Shown here piece after piece: positions 48,456 to 59,698 of a DNA stretch of 64,000 nucleotides. Made by a program: the position numbers and the translations under genes. Source of the DNA: Microbulbifer pacificus (GTDB taxonomy: Bacteria; Pseudomonadota; Gammaproteobacteria; Pseudomonadales; Cellvibrionaceae); the NCBI RefSeq assembly GCF_033723955.1, contig NZ_CP137555.1:1-64000 (forward strand), read 5' to 3'. How positions within the stretch are numbered: position 1 is the stretch's first letter; every line of letters starts with the position of its first letter. The notes beneath the pieces were generated by a model. The model saw only the letters and a list, made by a program, of their open reading frames with translations, searched no databases and was not told where the DNA came from.

Positions 48456-49943
48456 ATGAACGGAAGCCTACTTCAGCAGCGGAGTAATTGGCTCGACAAA
48501 TACCGACTACAAGTTCGGATAGCCGAGCAGGGCTGGGTGGTGTCCGTTGGCGATGGCATCGTCTGGGTTGCGGGATTGCCGACCGTGGCCATCGACGACG
48601 TGCTGGAATTCAGTGATGGCAGCCGCGCTCAGGTATTCGACCTGAACGTGAACCTGGTCGGCGGGGTGCTGTTGCAGGCAACGGATGCGCTTACCGCTGG
48701 CACCCGTGCAACCCGCGGCAGCCAGGTTCTTGGTATCGCTGTGGGCGATGAGCTGTTGGGGCGTGTGCTGGATCCGCTGGGCGGGCCGCTGGACGGCGGT
48801 GCGATGCCGGACTGTGCCGGTTGGCGACCGTTGGAAGCGCGTGCACCGGCCATCGCCGAGCGGGATTTTGTGCAGCAACCGCTGTACACCGGCAGCAAGG
48901 TGCTGGACACCATGATTCCGATTGGCTGTGGCCAGCGGCAGCTGCTGATCGGGGACGAGGGGCTGGGGCGCAGTGCGTTGGCGCTGGATGCCGTCACCAA
49001 TCAGAAAGGCAAAAACATCCGCTGTGTGTATGTGTTGATCGGCCAGAAGCGCTCCACGGTCATCGGCACCATCGAATTGCTCCGCAACGCCGGCGCACTG
49101 GAATACACCACCGTGATTGTGGCGGAGGCCAGTGCACTGCCGGGGTTACTGCACCTGGCGCCATTTGCCGGCTGTACCGTTGCCGAATACTGGATGCGCC
49201 AGGGCTGGCATACCCTGGTGGTCTACGACGACCTATCCACCCACGCCAAGACCTACCGCGAACTCTCGTTGCTGTTGCGGCGGCCTCCGGGGCGCGAGGC
49301 CTATCCCGGCGATATCTTTTCCGTACACGCGCGCCTGCTGGAACGCGCCACCTGCCTGAACGCTGCCAATGGTGGCGGTAGCATGACCGCGCTACCGATC
49401 GTGGAAACCAAACTCGGCGAAATCGCGGCCTACATCCCCACCAACCTTATTTCCATTACCGATGGCCAGGTATACCTGGACCGGGACCTGTTCAGTGGCG
49501 GCTTCCGGCCCGCCATTGATATCGGCAAATCGGTATCGCGTATTGGTGGTCGCGCCCAGCATCCGGCGGTGAAAAAGGAAGCGGGGCGCATGAAGCTGGA
49601 TTACCTGCAGTTTCTCGAGCTGGAAATGTTCACCCGTTTCGGCGCCAAGCTGGAGGCAGCGATGGAAAAGGTGATCCGTCGCGGACGGGTACTGCGGGAA
49701 ATCTTCAAACAGGATCGCCTGTCGCCGCTGCCCATCGAGTTTCAACTGGCATGGATGGTTGCGTTCAATGACGGTCTGCTGGATGAGTGGGAACCCCGCG
49801 CACTGTCGGATAAGTTGTCGCAACTGGAAATGCAGGTGGCGGCCAGCGGCCTGACCCTGGACGACGGGCGCGACAAGTGGGCAGCACTGGCACGGGACTG
49901 GGCCGGTGAACGAGAGGCCAGTGCACAAGGAGAAACGCGGTGA
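48456..49943 (+). CDS. atpA: N-type ATPase F1 alpha subunit
   Basis: 495 residues. Standard alpha landmarks: [14 protein letters not shown], the hexamer-interface region, and [19 protein letters not shown]. The P-loop, normally GDRQTGKT, reads GDEGLGRS (166-173), so Arg172 replaces the P-loop Lys. The site in alpha is non-catalytic, but the change should weaken nucleotide binding there. Four bases separate it from atpF, and its TGA overlaps the GTG start of atpG. Confidence 0.94.
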   Translation: MNGSLLQQRSNWLDKYRLQVRIAEQGWVVSVGDGIVWVAGLPTVAIDDVLEFSDGSRAQVFDLNVNLVGGVLLQATDALTAGTRATRGSQVLGIAVGDELLGRVLDPLGGPLDGGAMPDCAGWRPLEARAPAIAERDFVQQPLYTGSKVLDTMIPIGCGQRQLLIGDEGLGRSALALDAVTNQKGKNIRCVYVLIGQKRSTVIGTIELLRNAGALEYTTVIVAEASALPGLLHLAPFAGCTVAEYWMRQGWHTLVVYDDLSTHAKTYRELSLLLRRPPGREAYPGDIFSVHARLLERATCLNAANGGGSMTALPIVETKLGEIAAYIPTNLISITDGQVYLDRDLFSGGFRPAIDIGKSVSRIGGRAQHPAVKKEAGRMKLDYLQFLELEMFTRFGAKLEAAMEKVIRRGRVLREIFKQDRLSPLPIEFQLAWMVAFNDGLLDEWEPRALSDKLSQLEMQVAASGLTLDDGRDKWAALARDWAGEREASAQGETR

Positions 49944-50794
49944 GCCGTCGCCATGAACTCCTGCATCACCAGAACCAGCTGGCGGAGGCGCGCCAGATTA
50001 TCGGCGCCATGCAGTCGCTGGCGTTTATCGAAGTGCGCCGCCTGCGCAAGGTAATGGAGATCCAGCAGAAGGTGGTAGCCGGGCTTTACCGCGCGGCGCA
50101 GGATCTGCTGGGTTTTCACCGCGAGCTGCTGCCTGTGGCGCAAGCGGAAAGCCCGCTGTTTCTGGTGCTCGGATCTGAGCGCGGATTCTGTGGCGACTTC
50201 AATGATCCACTGATGGAAACCCTGCAACAGTGCCTTACTGAAACCGGGGGAAGTACCGCAGGGTTTGTAACCTGTGGTCGCAAACTGAGCGGCCACCTGG
50301 AAACCCACCCGCAACTGAAGGCGGCCTTTGAAGGCGCCACGGTTCTGGATGAGGTGGAAGACACCCTGATCCGGCTGGCGAATGGGCTGTCGGGACTGCT
50401 AAAAGGGGATGCCCCGCTGATCGTGATTTATCACGGCGGCCCGGATGAGGAAGTGCTAGCGCGACCGCTCTTGCCGCCATTTGCAGAACTGCGGGACCAG
50501 CCAGCGCAATTTGCCTATCCCCCACAACTGAACGTCACACCCGCGCAGCTTATGCAGGATCTTGTCGACCAGTACCTGTTCGCGGCGCTCCACGAAATAC
50601 TCTACGTGTCGTTGATGGCAGAAAATCACCGCCGCATGCAGCACCTCGAGGGTGCGGTGCGCCATCTGGACAAACGCCTCAACAGCCTGAAAACCCGCGA
50701 AAACCAACTGCGCCAGGAGGAGATCATCGAAGAAATCGAGGTAATTCTGCTCAATGCGGACAGTGAGGCGGTATCGAACTTCAACGGTAACTGA
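49940..50794 (+). CDS. atpG: N-type ATPase F1 gamma subunit
   Basis: 284 residues. The central shaft: N-terminal helix with [19 protein letters not shown], middle Rossmann-like domain ([15 protein letters not shown]), and C-terminal helix ending [19 protein letters not shown]. The sequence is divergent from the housekeeping gamma, as is usual for N-ATPases. GTG start overlapping atpA (GTGA). Last gene of the operon; it converges with a minus-strand gene 36 bp on. Confidence 0.92.
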   Translation: MSRRHELLHHQNQLAEARQIIGAMQSLAFIEVRRLRKVMEIQQKVVAGLYRAAQDLLGFHRELLPVAQAESPLFLVLGSERGFCGDFNDPLMETLQQCLTETGGSTAGFVTCGRKLSGHLETHPQLKAAFEGATVLDEVEDTLIRLANGLSGLLKGDAPLIVIYHGGPDEEVLARPLLPPFAELRDQPAQFAYPPQLNVTPAQLMQDLVDQYLFAALHEILYVSLMAENHRRMQHLEGAVRHLDKRLNSLKTRENQLRQEEIIEEIEVILLNADSEAVSNFNGN

Positions 50795-50830
50795 TTGATC
50801 CGGCCACAATGGCAATTCCGGGCCCCATCG

Positions 50831-52009
50831 CTATACAAGCAATCCTGGAAACAGCAGCATGGCCACACCAAGCAGCAGCATCACCAGACCGCTGATGAAC
50901 TTGAGCCAGCGTCCGCTGCCTTGCGACAGTTTGCGGCTGCCGAGTGCGATTACCGCAAGGGCGACCATCAGCGCGTCGTCGGCAATATAGGCGAGAATGT
51001 AGAGGCCGAGATAACCGTAATACGCGGGCTGGCTTAATTCGTGCTGTGACAGCACGGCGGTGTAGATCGCCGGCAGGCCGGCGGTACACAGCAATTCAAT
51101 AAAATTCACCAGCACCGCAAGTACCGCCACGCCCACAAGAGAGGTAAGCAGGCTGTTGTCGTGCATGAGCTTGTGCATACGGGCGTAGATGCCGGGTTTG
51201 GCGGACTCCGGAATCGACAGCGTGTAGTCGCGACGGTGATTGAAGAAGTCCCGCAGATTCACCAGACCGATGGCGATGGCAATGGCGGCCAACAGCCAGC
51301 GCAGCCAATTTGCAAAGCCCACCACCAGAAACAGGTTGAGCCACGCTGCCATGAACGCGTAGTAGATGGCGCCGCTCACCAGCACGAAGGTGCCGGCGAT
51401 CAGCGCCATGCGACGCCGGTCCTGCAGCCGCACCAGAATCGACAACAGAAACAGCAGTACCCACATGGCGCATGGATTGAAACCATCGATCAATCCCAGG
51501 GCAAGGGTGAAGAGTGGGAGGCCGAGCTCGGCGGCATTCAACCTGCCGAACCCGGCCTCTTCAGCCTTTCCCGGCGGTGCGCTCCCGCCATCAATAAGCC
51601 GGTGCAATATCGGCCCGGTTTCTTCCGCACTGATAAAGCCCACATGCACACGGCCGTTCGCGACAAAGGTCGGCACACCGGGCGGCCACTCTCCGGCCTG
51701 GCGGGAGTAGCGCTCCAGTTCATCTATCGCCCCGGGATCTTTGTCGATGGCCCGGTACACGATACGCAGGTTGGGTATTTCCCGGGCCAGTTTGGGCAGA
51801 TATTGCTTGGCATCGGCACAGTGGGGACAGCCATCGCGCACGTAGACAATGAGCACCTGCGGGGACTGAGACGGCTTGTCCGCTACCGCATCGGAGGTTA
51901 CTGACACGAGCAGCAACATCAGCACCACAGGCACAATCGCCCGTAAGAATACGCAAAGCGCCGAGGGCGGGGAAAGGGAAGGGCCAATAGCCTTTTTACG
52001 CTGGGTCAT
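50831..52009 (-). CDS. Thioredoxin-like CPHC domain fused to CcdA/DsbD-type membrane domain
   Basis: About 392 residues. A signal or anchor helix (about 20-40), a periplasmic glutaredoxin-like domain with CPHC (61-64), and then a DsbD/CcdA-type membrane part with Cys in GFNPCAMWVLLF and in ELLCTAGLPA. It probably moves reducing equivalents across the membrane to periplasmic disulfides. In E. coli DsbD the thioredoxin-like domain follows the membrane domain; here the order is the reverse. Start uncertain: ATG 52009 (used), ATG 52039 with AAGGG three bases upstream, or TTG 52060. Last gene of a seven-gene operon. Confidence 0.8.
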   Translation of the reverse strand: MTQRKKAIGPSLSPPSALCVFLRAIVPVVLMLLLVSVTSDAVADKPSQSPQVLIVYVRDGCPHCADAKQYLPKLAREIPNLRIVYRAIDKDPGAIDELERYSRQAGEWPPGVPTFVANGRVHVGFISAEETGPILHRLIDGGSAPPGKAEEAGFGRLNAAELGLPLFTLALGLIDGFNPCAMWVLLFLLSILVRLQDRRRMALIAGTFVLVSGAIYYAFMAAWLNLFLVVGFANWLRWLLAAIAIAIGLVNLRDFFNHRRDYTLSIPESAKPGIYARMHKLMHDNSLLTSLVGVAVLAVLVNFIELLCTAGLPAIYTAVLSQHELSQPAYYGYLGLYILAYIADDALMVALAVIALGSRKLSQGSGRWLKFISGLVMLLLGVAMLLFPGLLV

Positions 52010-52066
52010 GGCATGTAATTGGTACCGGTTTCGACACATGTACCCTTGAGTAAAGACCAACGCGAG

Positions 52067-54394
52067 TCAGGACTGGGAATCACTCAGCGTAAAGTAGAGT
52101 TCTTCTTCCTGGGCAAAATGCAAACGCACGATGGCGATAAGGCTGAACAGCAGCCGCCTCAGTTCCTGCAGTTGAAGTTCGTCCGGCTGCACCCCGGCGA
52201 GGTCATCGGCGAGTTGCTCGAAGCGGCGCGCGAGACGAAAAATCTCCCGGTGGGTATGGCTCATGGCGCCCATCGGATCGAATCCCCGCACCATTGCCGC
52301 CAGTGTCGGGTAGAGCTGTTCTTCGTCTTCGCGCTCGTGGGGCAGAAGCTCGTCACGTATCACCCTGGATACCGCGTTGATTTCATTGGTAGCTGACAGG
52401 TGCAATCCGCCGTTGAGTGTATTGCAGGCCTGTTCCAGGCGGTCCAGCACCGGCTGCAGTTCGCTGTGCTGTAGTCGCAAACGGTCGGCAAGTTCAACGG
52501 GCATGACCGCTGCCGAGCGATGTTGCGCCGGTGGGCGCAGTGCTCGCAGTGCGTTGAAAATTACTGCCACGTCGATACCTTCCTGCACCAGTGCGCCGAT
52601 CACCGGAGGCAGGTACCCGAGCGCGGCGATCAGCATCGCAAGTGCGGACAATCCCATGCCCGCCATTACACTCTGCAACGCGATCTGGCGACCGCGCCTT
52701 GAGATATGCAATCCCTCCGGCAATCGGTCGAGTCGATCCACCAGCAACACTACATCCGCGGCCTCGGCGGAGGCGCCGGCACCGCGAGCGCCCATGGCAA
52801 TACCCACGTCGGCCGCCGCCAGTGCCGGCGCATCATTGATGCCATCGCCCACCATGGCGGTGGTGCCGCTCTCACATTCTGCTTTGACCGCCGCCACCTT
52901 GTCCGCCGGTGAGCGCTCCGCGAGCACTGCGTCAAAACCCAGCGCCAGCGCCACCGTCTCCGCCACATCCTGACGATCACCACTCAGCATGACGGTGCGC
53001 TCGACGCCGGCGCGATGCAATTCCCGCAGTGCGCGCGGGGTATCCAGGCGGATCTGGTCCGCCAGCAACAGCACGCCCGCCATCTGGCCGTCAATTGCGA
53101 CGAAGGCGCCAGACAGGCCGCGCAACGCCATGTAGCGCAAGCGGGTCTCAGACCAGTGGTCTATGGCAGCACCATTCAGTACCAGAGTGAGACTGCCGAC
53201 GGCGACGCTTTTGCCCCCGACCTGCCCACGCAAACCCTCGCCGGGGGTTTCCTGAGCCTGTTCAGGGATGGACAGCACCAGATCGCGGCGCCGCGCCTCG
53301 GCGACCAGGGATTGGGCGGTGTTGTGTTGGGAAACCTGATCCAGTGACGCCGCCAGCCGCAGCACCTCGTCGGGATGGAACCCCGGGGGTGTCTCGATGC
53401 CCACCAGCTGCTGGCGTCCGGTGGTCAGGGTGCCGGTCTTGTCGAACACCAGGTTTTTGGCATTGGCGAGCTGTTCCAGCGCAGCGCCGTTCTTGATCAG
53501 GATGCCGCGTCGGGCGGCGAGGGAAATGCTGGCGATAATCGCCACCGGTGCCGCGAGAATCAGCGGGCAAGGGGTGGCGACCACCAGTACCGCCAGTGCA
53601 CGCAACACATCGCCGGAAATAGCCCAGGCCAGTCCGGCAACGAGCAGCGCCGCCGGTATGAACCACAGCGCATAGCGATCGGCGAGGCGGGTAAAAGGCG
53701 CCTTGGCCGCCTGGGCTTCGGTCACCATGCGCACAATGCCGGCGTAGGTACTTTCCTGCGCGGTTTTCAGTGCCTGTAAATCCAGCGGCCCACCGGCGTT
53801 GATCACGCCGCTCATCAGCTGGTCCCCGCGCATGCGTCGGCGCGACAGCGATTCGCCGGTTACCGCGGATTCGTCCAGCTCCGCGGTTGCAGACAGCAAT
53901 AATCCGTCCACCGGCACCGCCTCGCCAGATTTAACGATCAGCTGATCGCCGATCCGCACCTGTTCCGCTGCGATCTCCTCAATGCCCGAGCGCACACGGC
54001 GATGCGCGACGCGCGGGCTGCGCGCAAGCAGCGCTGACAGCGCCTGTTGCGCGCGCCCGCTGGAGTATTCCTCCAGCGCGCGGCCACTGGCAAACATAAA
54101 CGCGATCACCGCCCCGGCGAGGTACTGTTCCAAAAGCAGGGCGCCCGCCATAGTCAGCAGCGCCAGCACATCGACGCCTGCCTTGCGCCGGGCAAGGGCT
54201 TGCACGCTTTCCACGCTGGCGACCACAAGCATGAGCAAAACGGCAACGATCCACGGCAGGGGTGGCGATGCGTTCAGCAGTCGCGCTGCGCCGCCCGCAG
54301 CGAGCAACAGGGCGATAATGACCGCGAGGGATTTGTGCAGGTGGCGTGTAAGGTATGTTGCATCGCGCTCTGCTGGCTTACTTGCCGCTGGCAC
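52067..54394 (-). CDS. P1B-type metal ATPase fused to a hemerythrin-like domain
   Basis: 775 residues. Residues 1-640 are a P1B ATPase: TGES at 179-182, metal-site TPCP at 274-277 in place of CPC, DKTGT with Asp318 phosphorylated, GDGIND hinge. There is no N-terminal CxxC metal domain. Residues about 645-775 form a hemerythrin-like helical bundle with spaced His/Glu (LQHSEL, LPHEREDEEQLYP, HTHREI, HFAQEEELYF). TPCP plus a C-terminal hemerythrin is the P1B-5 layout, linked to Ni/Fe export in rhizobial Nia. GTG start inside the acyl carrier gene (17-bp overlap). The hemerythrin di-iron site may sense O2 or iron. Confidence 0.9.
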   Translation of the reverse strand: MPAASKPAERDATYLTRHLHKSLAVIIALLLAAGGAARLLNASPPLPWIVAVLLMLVVASVESVQALARRKAGVDVLALLTMAGALLLEQYLAGAVIAFMFASGRALEEYSSGRAQQALSALLARSPRVAHRRVRSGIEEIAAEQVRIGDQLIVKSGEAVPVDGLLLSATAELDESAVTGESLSRRRMRGDQLMSGVINAGGPLDLQALKTAQESTYAGIVRMVTEAQAAKAPFTRLADRYALWFIPAALLVAGLAWAISGDVLRALAVLVVATPCPLILAAPVAIIASISLAARRGILIKNGAALEQLANAKNLVFDKTGTLTTGRQQLVGIETPPGFHPDEVLRLAASLDQVSQHNTAQSLVAEARRRDLVLSIPEQAQETPGEGLRGQVGGKSVAVGSLTLVLNGAAIDHWSETRLRYMALRGLSGAFVAIDGQMAGVLLLADQIRLDTPRALRELHRAGVERTVMLSGDRQDVAETVALALGFDAVLAERSPADKVAAVKAECESGTTAMVGDGINDAPALAAADVGIAMGARGAGASAEAADVVLLVDRLDRLPEGLHISRRGRQIALQSVMAGMGLSALAMLIAALGYLPPVIGALVQEGIDVAVIFNALRALRPPAQHRSAAVMPVELADRLRLQHSELQPVLDRLEQACNTLNGGLHLSATNEINAVSRVIRDELLPHEREDEEQLYPTLAAMVRGFDPMGAMSHTHREIFRLARRFEQLADDLAGVQPDELQLQELRRLLFSLIAIVRLHFAQEEELYFTLSDSQS

Positions 54395-54635
54395 TGGAAT
54401 TTCTCACCAGATAGTCGACGGTGCTATCGAGACTCTGCAACTTTGTGTAGTCCTGTTCGGGTATATCGATCTGGAATTCACGTCCGATGGCGATGGCGAA
54501 GTGCATGAAATCCATCGAGTCGAAATCGTACTGATCGCGAATTGGCATTTCCGCGTCCAGTTGCGCAGCATCGATGTCCGGCGCCACCTGTACGAGTTTC
54601 TCCAGAACCACGGATCTGATTTCGTCGGGGCTCAT
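54378..54635 (-). CDS. Acyl carrier protein
   Basis: 85 residues, acidic. The phosphopantetheine Ser is Ser40 in YDFDSMDFMHFA. Helical pattern typical of ACP. It overlaps the E2 gene upstream (ATGA) and the ATPase gene downstream, so it is a firm operon member. The housekeeping acpP normally sits with fab genes; this one lies next to 2-oxoacid dehydrogenase and CoA ligase genes, which suggests a dedicated acyl group, unidentified. Confidence 0.92.
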   Translation of the reverse strand: MSPDEIRSVVLEKLVQVAPDIDAAQLDAEMPIRDQYDFDSMDFMHFAIAIGREFQIDIPEQDYTKLQSLDSTVDYLVRNSSASGK

Positions 54636-55816
54636 AGGGATTCCGGCTCCTGTAACAGGCGATCGATTTCCGCGAGAAAAAGACCGCCGCGGTGTCCGTC
54701 GCTGACACGGTGATCGGCAGCGAGGCTGGCATTGATGACACGGCGCACCGCCGGTTTTCCGTCAACGGGCAACACGCGCTCAATTACGGAACCGAAGCCC
54801 ACGATCGCCAGCTGTGGAGGGAAAATGATCGGAAACACGGTTTCCACGCCCTGTTCCCCGAGGCTGGTGACGGTGATGGTGCCGTCCTGCAGTTCCGAAC
54901 CGCGCAGGTGACCACTGCGGGCGCGCTCCACCAGATCGAAAAATTCCGGCATCAGCCGATCCAGTGCTTTTTCATCCGCGTCGTGCAGGGCGGGCACCAC
55001 AAGTCCACCGGTGCGCAGGGATATGGCGACGCCAATATGTACCTGCGCGCTGAACTGCGCCTGGCCGTCGACAAAAAAACCGTTCATTTCCGGAGTCTTT
55101 TTCACTGCCCGCGCCACCGCTTTCAGCAGCAGTATGGCGTAGACCATGCGCTCGGGCAGTGGGCGCTCGGCATTTTGTGCCTGTAGCCAATCCAGTGCGC
55201 GGGTCATATCAATGGTGGTTGCAAGATAGAAATGGGGGATCTCGCGCTTGGAGCGCACCATCGCGGCGGCGATCGCCTGGCGCATACCGGTTGCGGAAGC
55301 ATCGTTTTTTGTCGTCGTGCTGGAAACGGGCGCGGCGGGTCCGGCGCTGGCGAGAACGTCTTCCAGCGTCACCGCACCGCCGGGACCGCTGCCGTGCAGG
55401 CTATCCAGATCCACACCCAGTTCGCGGGCGCGCTGGCGCGCGGCGGGGGAAATACGCTTGCGTGCTGGTGCTTCCATCGGCGCGTGCTTGGTTTCCGCGG
55501 CTAATGCTGGCGATTCCGTGGTTTCTTTTTTAAGCGGGCGTTGTACGCATTCCCGCGCGAACTCTTCGACCGCGCTCTCGTGCTCACCGCGGTAGAGTGC
55601 CAGCGCCGTGCCGACTGGCACTTTTTCATCCAGCCCAACGAGTAACTGCTCGATGGTGCCACTTTCGAAAATTTCGATATCGATAATGCCTTTGTTGGTC
55701 TCCACCGCGGCGACGATATCGCCTTTCTGCACCACATCGCCGGGTTTTACGAACCATTCACGCAGGGTGGCGTCATCCATATCGGCGCCGAGAGAGGGCA
55801 GACGGAACTCAGACAT
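54632..55816 (-). CDS. 2-oxoacid dehydrogenase E2 (lipoyl acyltransferase)
   Basis: About 394 residues. Single lipoyl domain with the lipoylated Lys in [13 protein letters not shown] (about residue 43), Pro/Ala linker, E3-binding domain ([17 protein letters not shown] in pieces, about 130-165), and catalytic domain with [12 protein letters not shown] (His and Asp). It transfers the acyl group made by E1 to CoA. No E3 is nearby, so the shared Lpd would serve. The start is ATG 55816, overlapping the E1beta stop by eight bases; a GTG six codons upstream is less likely. Confidence 0.93.
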   Translation of the reverse strand: MSEFRLPSLGADMDDATLREWFVKPGDVVQKGDIVAAVETNKGIIDIEIFESGTIEQLLVGLDEKVPVGTALALYRGEHESAVEEFARECVQRPLKKETTESPALAAETKHAPMEAPARKRISPAARQRARELGVDLDSLHGSGPGGAVTLEDVLASAGPAAPVSSTTTKNDASATGMRQAIAAAMVRSKREIPHFYLATTIDMTRALDWLQAQNAERPLPERMVYAILLLKAVARAVKKTPEMNGFFVDGQAQFSAQVHIGVAISLRTGGLVVPALHDADEKALDRLMPEFFDLVERARSGHLRGSELQDGTITVTSLGEQGVETVFPIIFPPQLAIVGFGSVIERVLPVDGKPAVRRVINASLAADHRVSDGHRGGLFLAEIDRLLQEPESL

Positions 55817-56789
55817 TTTGCCCCAGCAACTCACGCGCCTTGTTTACTATGGTGGCCACCTGGGGCAGTGCCGCCTGCTCCAGGTGACCGGGGTAGGGGA
55901 TGGGAACTTCCGCGGTGCACACCCGCGCCAGTGGCGCGTCGAGATCGTAGAACGCCTGCTCGCTGATGCGCATACCGATTTCCGCCGCCAGACTGCCGCT
56001 GCACCAGCCCTCATCAATGAGCACGGCGCGACGGGTCTTGCGCACCGAGGCCAGGATGGTTGCATCGTCCAGCGGGCGCAGTGAACGCAGGTCGATCACT
56101 TCTGCTGCGATCCCTGACTTGGCCAGTTCGTCGGCGGCTTCCAGGGCCTTGATCAGGTTGCCGCCGTAAGCGATCAGGCTGATATCGCTGCCTGCGCGGC
56201 GCACGGCAGCGCGGCGGATTTCAGAAACGGTTACGTCTTCTGCCAGTTCGCCTTCGCGGTTGTACAGGGCGTTGTGCTCGAAGATGATTACCGGGTCCGG
56301 ATCATCCAGTGCGATACGCAACATACCGCGCATGTCTTCCAGGGTGGCCGGTGCAATGACCCGCAACCCGGGAACATGGGCGTACCAGCATTCGAGACTG
56401 TGGGAATGCTGCGCGGCCAACTGGCGGCCGGCGCCGGTGGTCATACGCAGTACCACCGGCACACTGAACTGGCCACCGGACATATGCCGCAGGGTGGCAG
56501 CGGTATTCACGATCTGGTCCAGGCACAGCAGGCTGAAATTTACCGTCATCACTTCGACGATGGGGCGCATGCCGCCGAGGGCGGCGCCGATACCTGCACC
56601 AACAAATGCCGACTCGGACAGCGGGGTGTCGCGGATACGCTCTTCACCGAACTCGTCCAGCAGTCCCTTGCTGACGGCGTAACAACCGCCGTAACGGCCG
56701 ACGTCTTCGCCCATCAGGAATACTCGCTCGTCCTGCTTCAGGGATTCGCGCAGTGCGGCGCGCATCGCTTCGCGGTAGGTGATGTTCAT
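55809..56789 (-). CDS. 2-oxoacid dehydrogenase E1 beta subunit
   Basis: 326 residues; starts [20 protein letters not shown]. Family motifs [26 protein letters not shown] and [16 protein letters not shown]. With E1alpha it forms the thiamine-diphosphate enzyme that decarboxylates a 2-oxoacid (pyruvate, acetoin or branched-chain; not decidable here). The ATG has no ribosome site of its own: a 20-bp near-duplicate of the start region just upstream makes a short leader frame whose stop overlaps it. Confidence 0.93.
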   Translation of the reverse strand: MNITYREAMRAALRESLKQDERVFLMGEDVGRYGGCYAVSKGLLDEFGEERIRDTPLSESAFVGAGIGAALGGMRPIVEVMTVNFSLLCLDQIVNTAATLRHMSGGQFSVPVVLRMTTGAGRQLAAQHSHSLECWYAHVPGLRVIAPATLEDMRGMLRIALDDPDPVIIFEHNALYNREGELAEDVTVSEIRRAAVRRAGSDISLIAYGGNLIKALEAADELAKSGIAAEVIDLRSLRPLDDATILASVRKTRRAVLIDEGWCSGSLAAEIGMRISEQAFYDLDAPLARVCTAEVPIPYPGHLEQAALPQVATIVNKARELLGQNV

Positions 56790-56809
56790 GCGCGGTAGGT
56801 GATATGCAT
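56786..56809 (-). CDS. Leader mini-frame MHITYRA before E1beta
   Basis: ATG at 56809, seven codons, TGA overlapping the E1beta ATG (ATGA). GGGAGGA is eight bases upstream. The frame arose by a 20-bp tandem duplication (56771-56790 and 56791-56810, 18 of 20 identical), which also duplicated the start codon. It probably couples translation of E1beta. Confidence 0.5.
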   Translation of the reverse strand: MHITYRA

Positions 56810-56828
56810 GGGAAAGATCCTCCCTGTT

Positions 56829-57835
56829 TCAAGTGCTCCCGGACTGGCCAGTGTTTTGCGCGCTGTCGGTGTAGACATACTTCAGCAGGTCTTCCACAGG
56901 TTCCCATTGCCCGGCTTCCGCGAAGGCGACGGCCGCCTGGATTTCCTCACCGGTGGCCTGTTCTAACGCAGCCACATCCCCGTCCTCGATCACCTGCTGG
57001 GCCTTGAGCCGTGCGCTCAGAGTGGCGATGGGGCAGAGTTGTTTCCACTGTTCGACTTCGGCTTTCTCCCGGTACAGCTCCGGATCAAACATGGAATGGG
57101 CGCGGAAGCGGTAGGTGCGCATTTCCAGAAACACCGGCACCTGTTGCGTGCGGATTTTTTCCAGCGCGTTACGCGCCGCGGTATTCACCGACATCACATC
57201 CATGCCGTCCACCGCAGTGGAATCAATGCCATAGCTCTCGGCCTTGCGGTGAATGTCGGTGACCGATTCCGAGCGCGCCAATGCTGTACCCATGGCGTAG
57301 AGGTTGTTTTCACACACGAACAGCACCGGCAGCTGCCAGAGCGCGGCCAGGTTGAGGGATTCGTGGAATTCGCCTTCGGCCACCGCGCCCTCGCCGAAAA
57401 AGCACGCCGTCACCCCTGGCCGGTTTTGCATCTTGTCGGCGAGGGCCAGGCCAATGGCGAGGGGCAGGCCGCCCGAGACGATGGCGTTGCCGCCGTAGAA
57501 ATGGGTTTTCGCATCAAACAGATGCATGGACCCGCCGCGACCGCGTGAGCAGCCCTCCTGTTTTCCAAACATTTCCGCGAGGATGGCGTTCATGGAAATG
57601 CCGCGCACCAGTGCGTGGCCGTGTTCGCGGTAGGTGGCCACCACCGCGTCTTCCGCAGCCAGTTCCGGAATCACGCCGGCGGCCACCGCTTCCTCACCGA
57701 TATACAGGTGCAGGAAGCCGCGGATCTTCTCCTCGCCGTAAAGCTCTGCGCACTTTTCCTCCATGCGGCGAATGCGCAGCATGTCCTGCAGCCATTGAAG
57801 TCCCTGTTCGCGGCTGATCTGCGAGGGTTTGTCGT

Positions 57836-57839
<4 letters not shown>
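56829..57839 (-). CDS. 2-oxoacid dehydrogenase E1 alpha subunit
   Basis: 336 residues. Thiamine-diphosphate/Mg motif [20 protein letters not shown], with ENN further on ([12 protein letters not shown]). The phosphorylation-loop-like region [17 protein letters not shown] is typical. Heterotetramer partner of E1beta, 39 bp upstream of it. The start is GTG overlapping the CoA ligase stop (GTGA). Confidence 0.93.
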
Positions 57840-59599
<1,760 letters not shown>

Positions 59600-59698
59600 A
59601 AACAATGTGAGGGCATTTTCACTACAGGGATTACGAGACAGCCGGGGCGATAGGCTAAGGTTGCAGAAACAACAATTGGCCATTCTTCCCGAAGATTC

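Noticed and set aside
59600..59698. Possible FNR/ANR box or sigma-54 site in the acsA / P2 ATPase divergent region
   Set aside because: No TTGAT-N4-ATCAA is present. A TTGCA lacks a GG at the right distance, so neither call holds.
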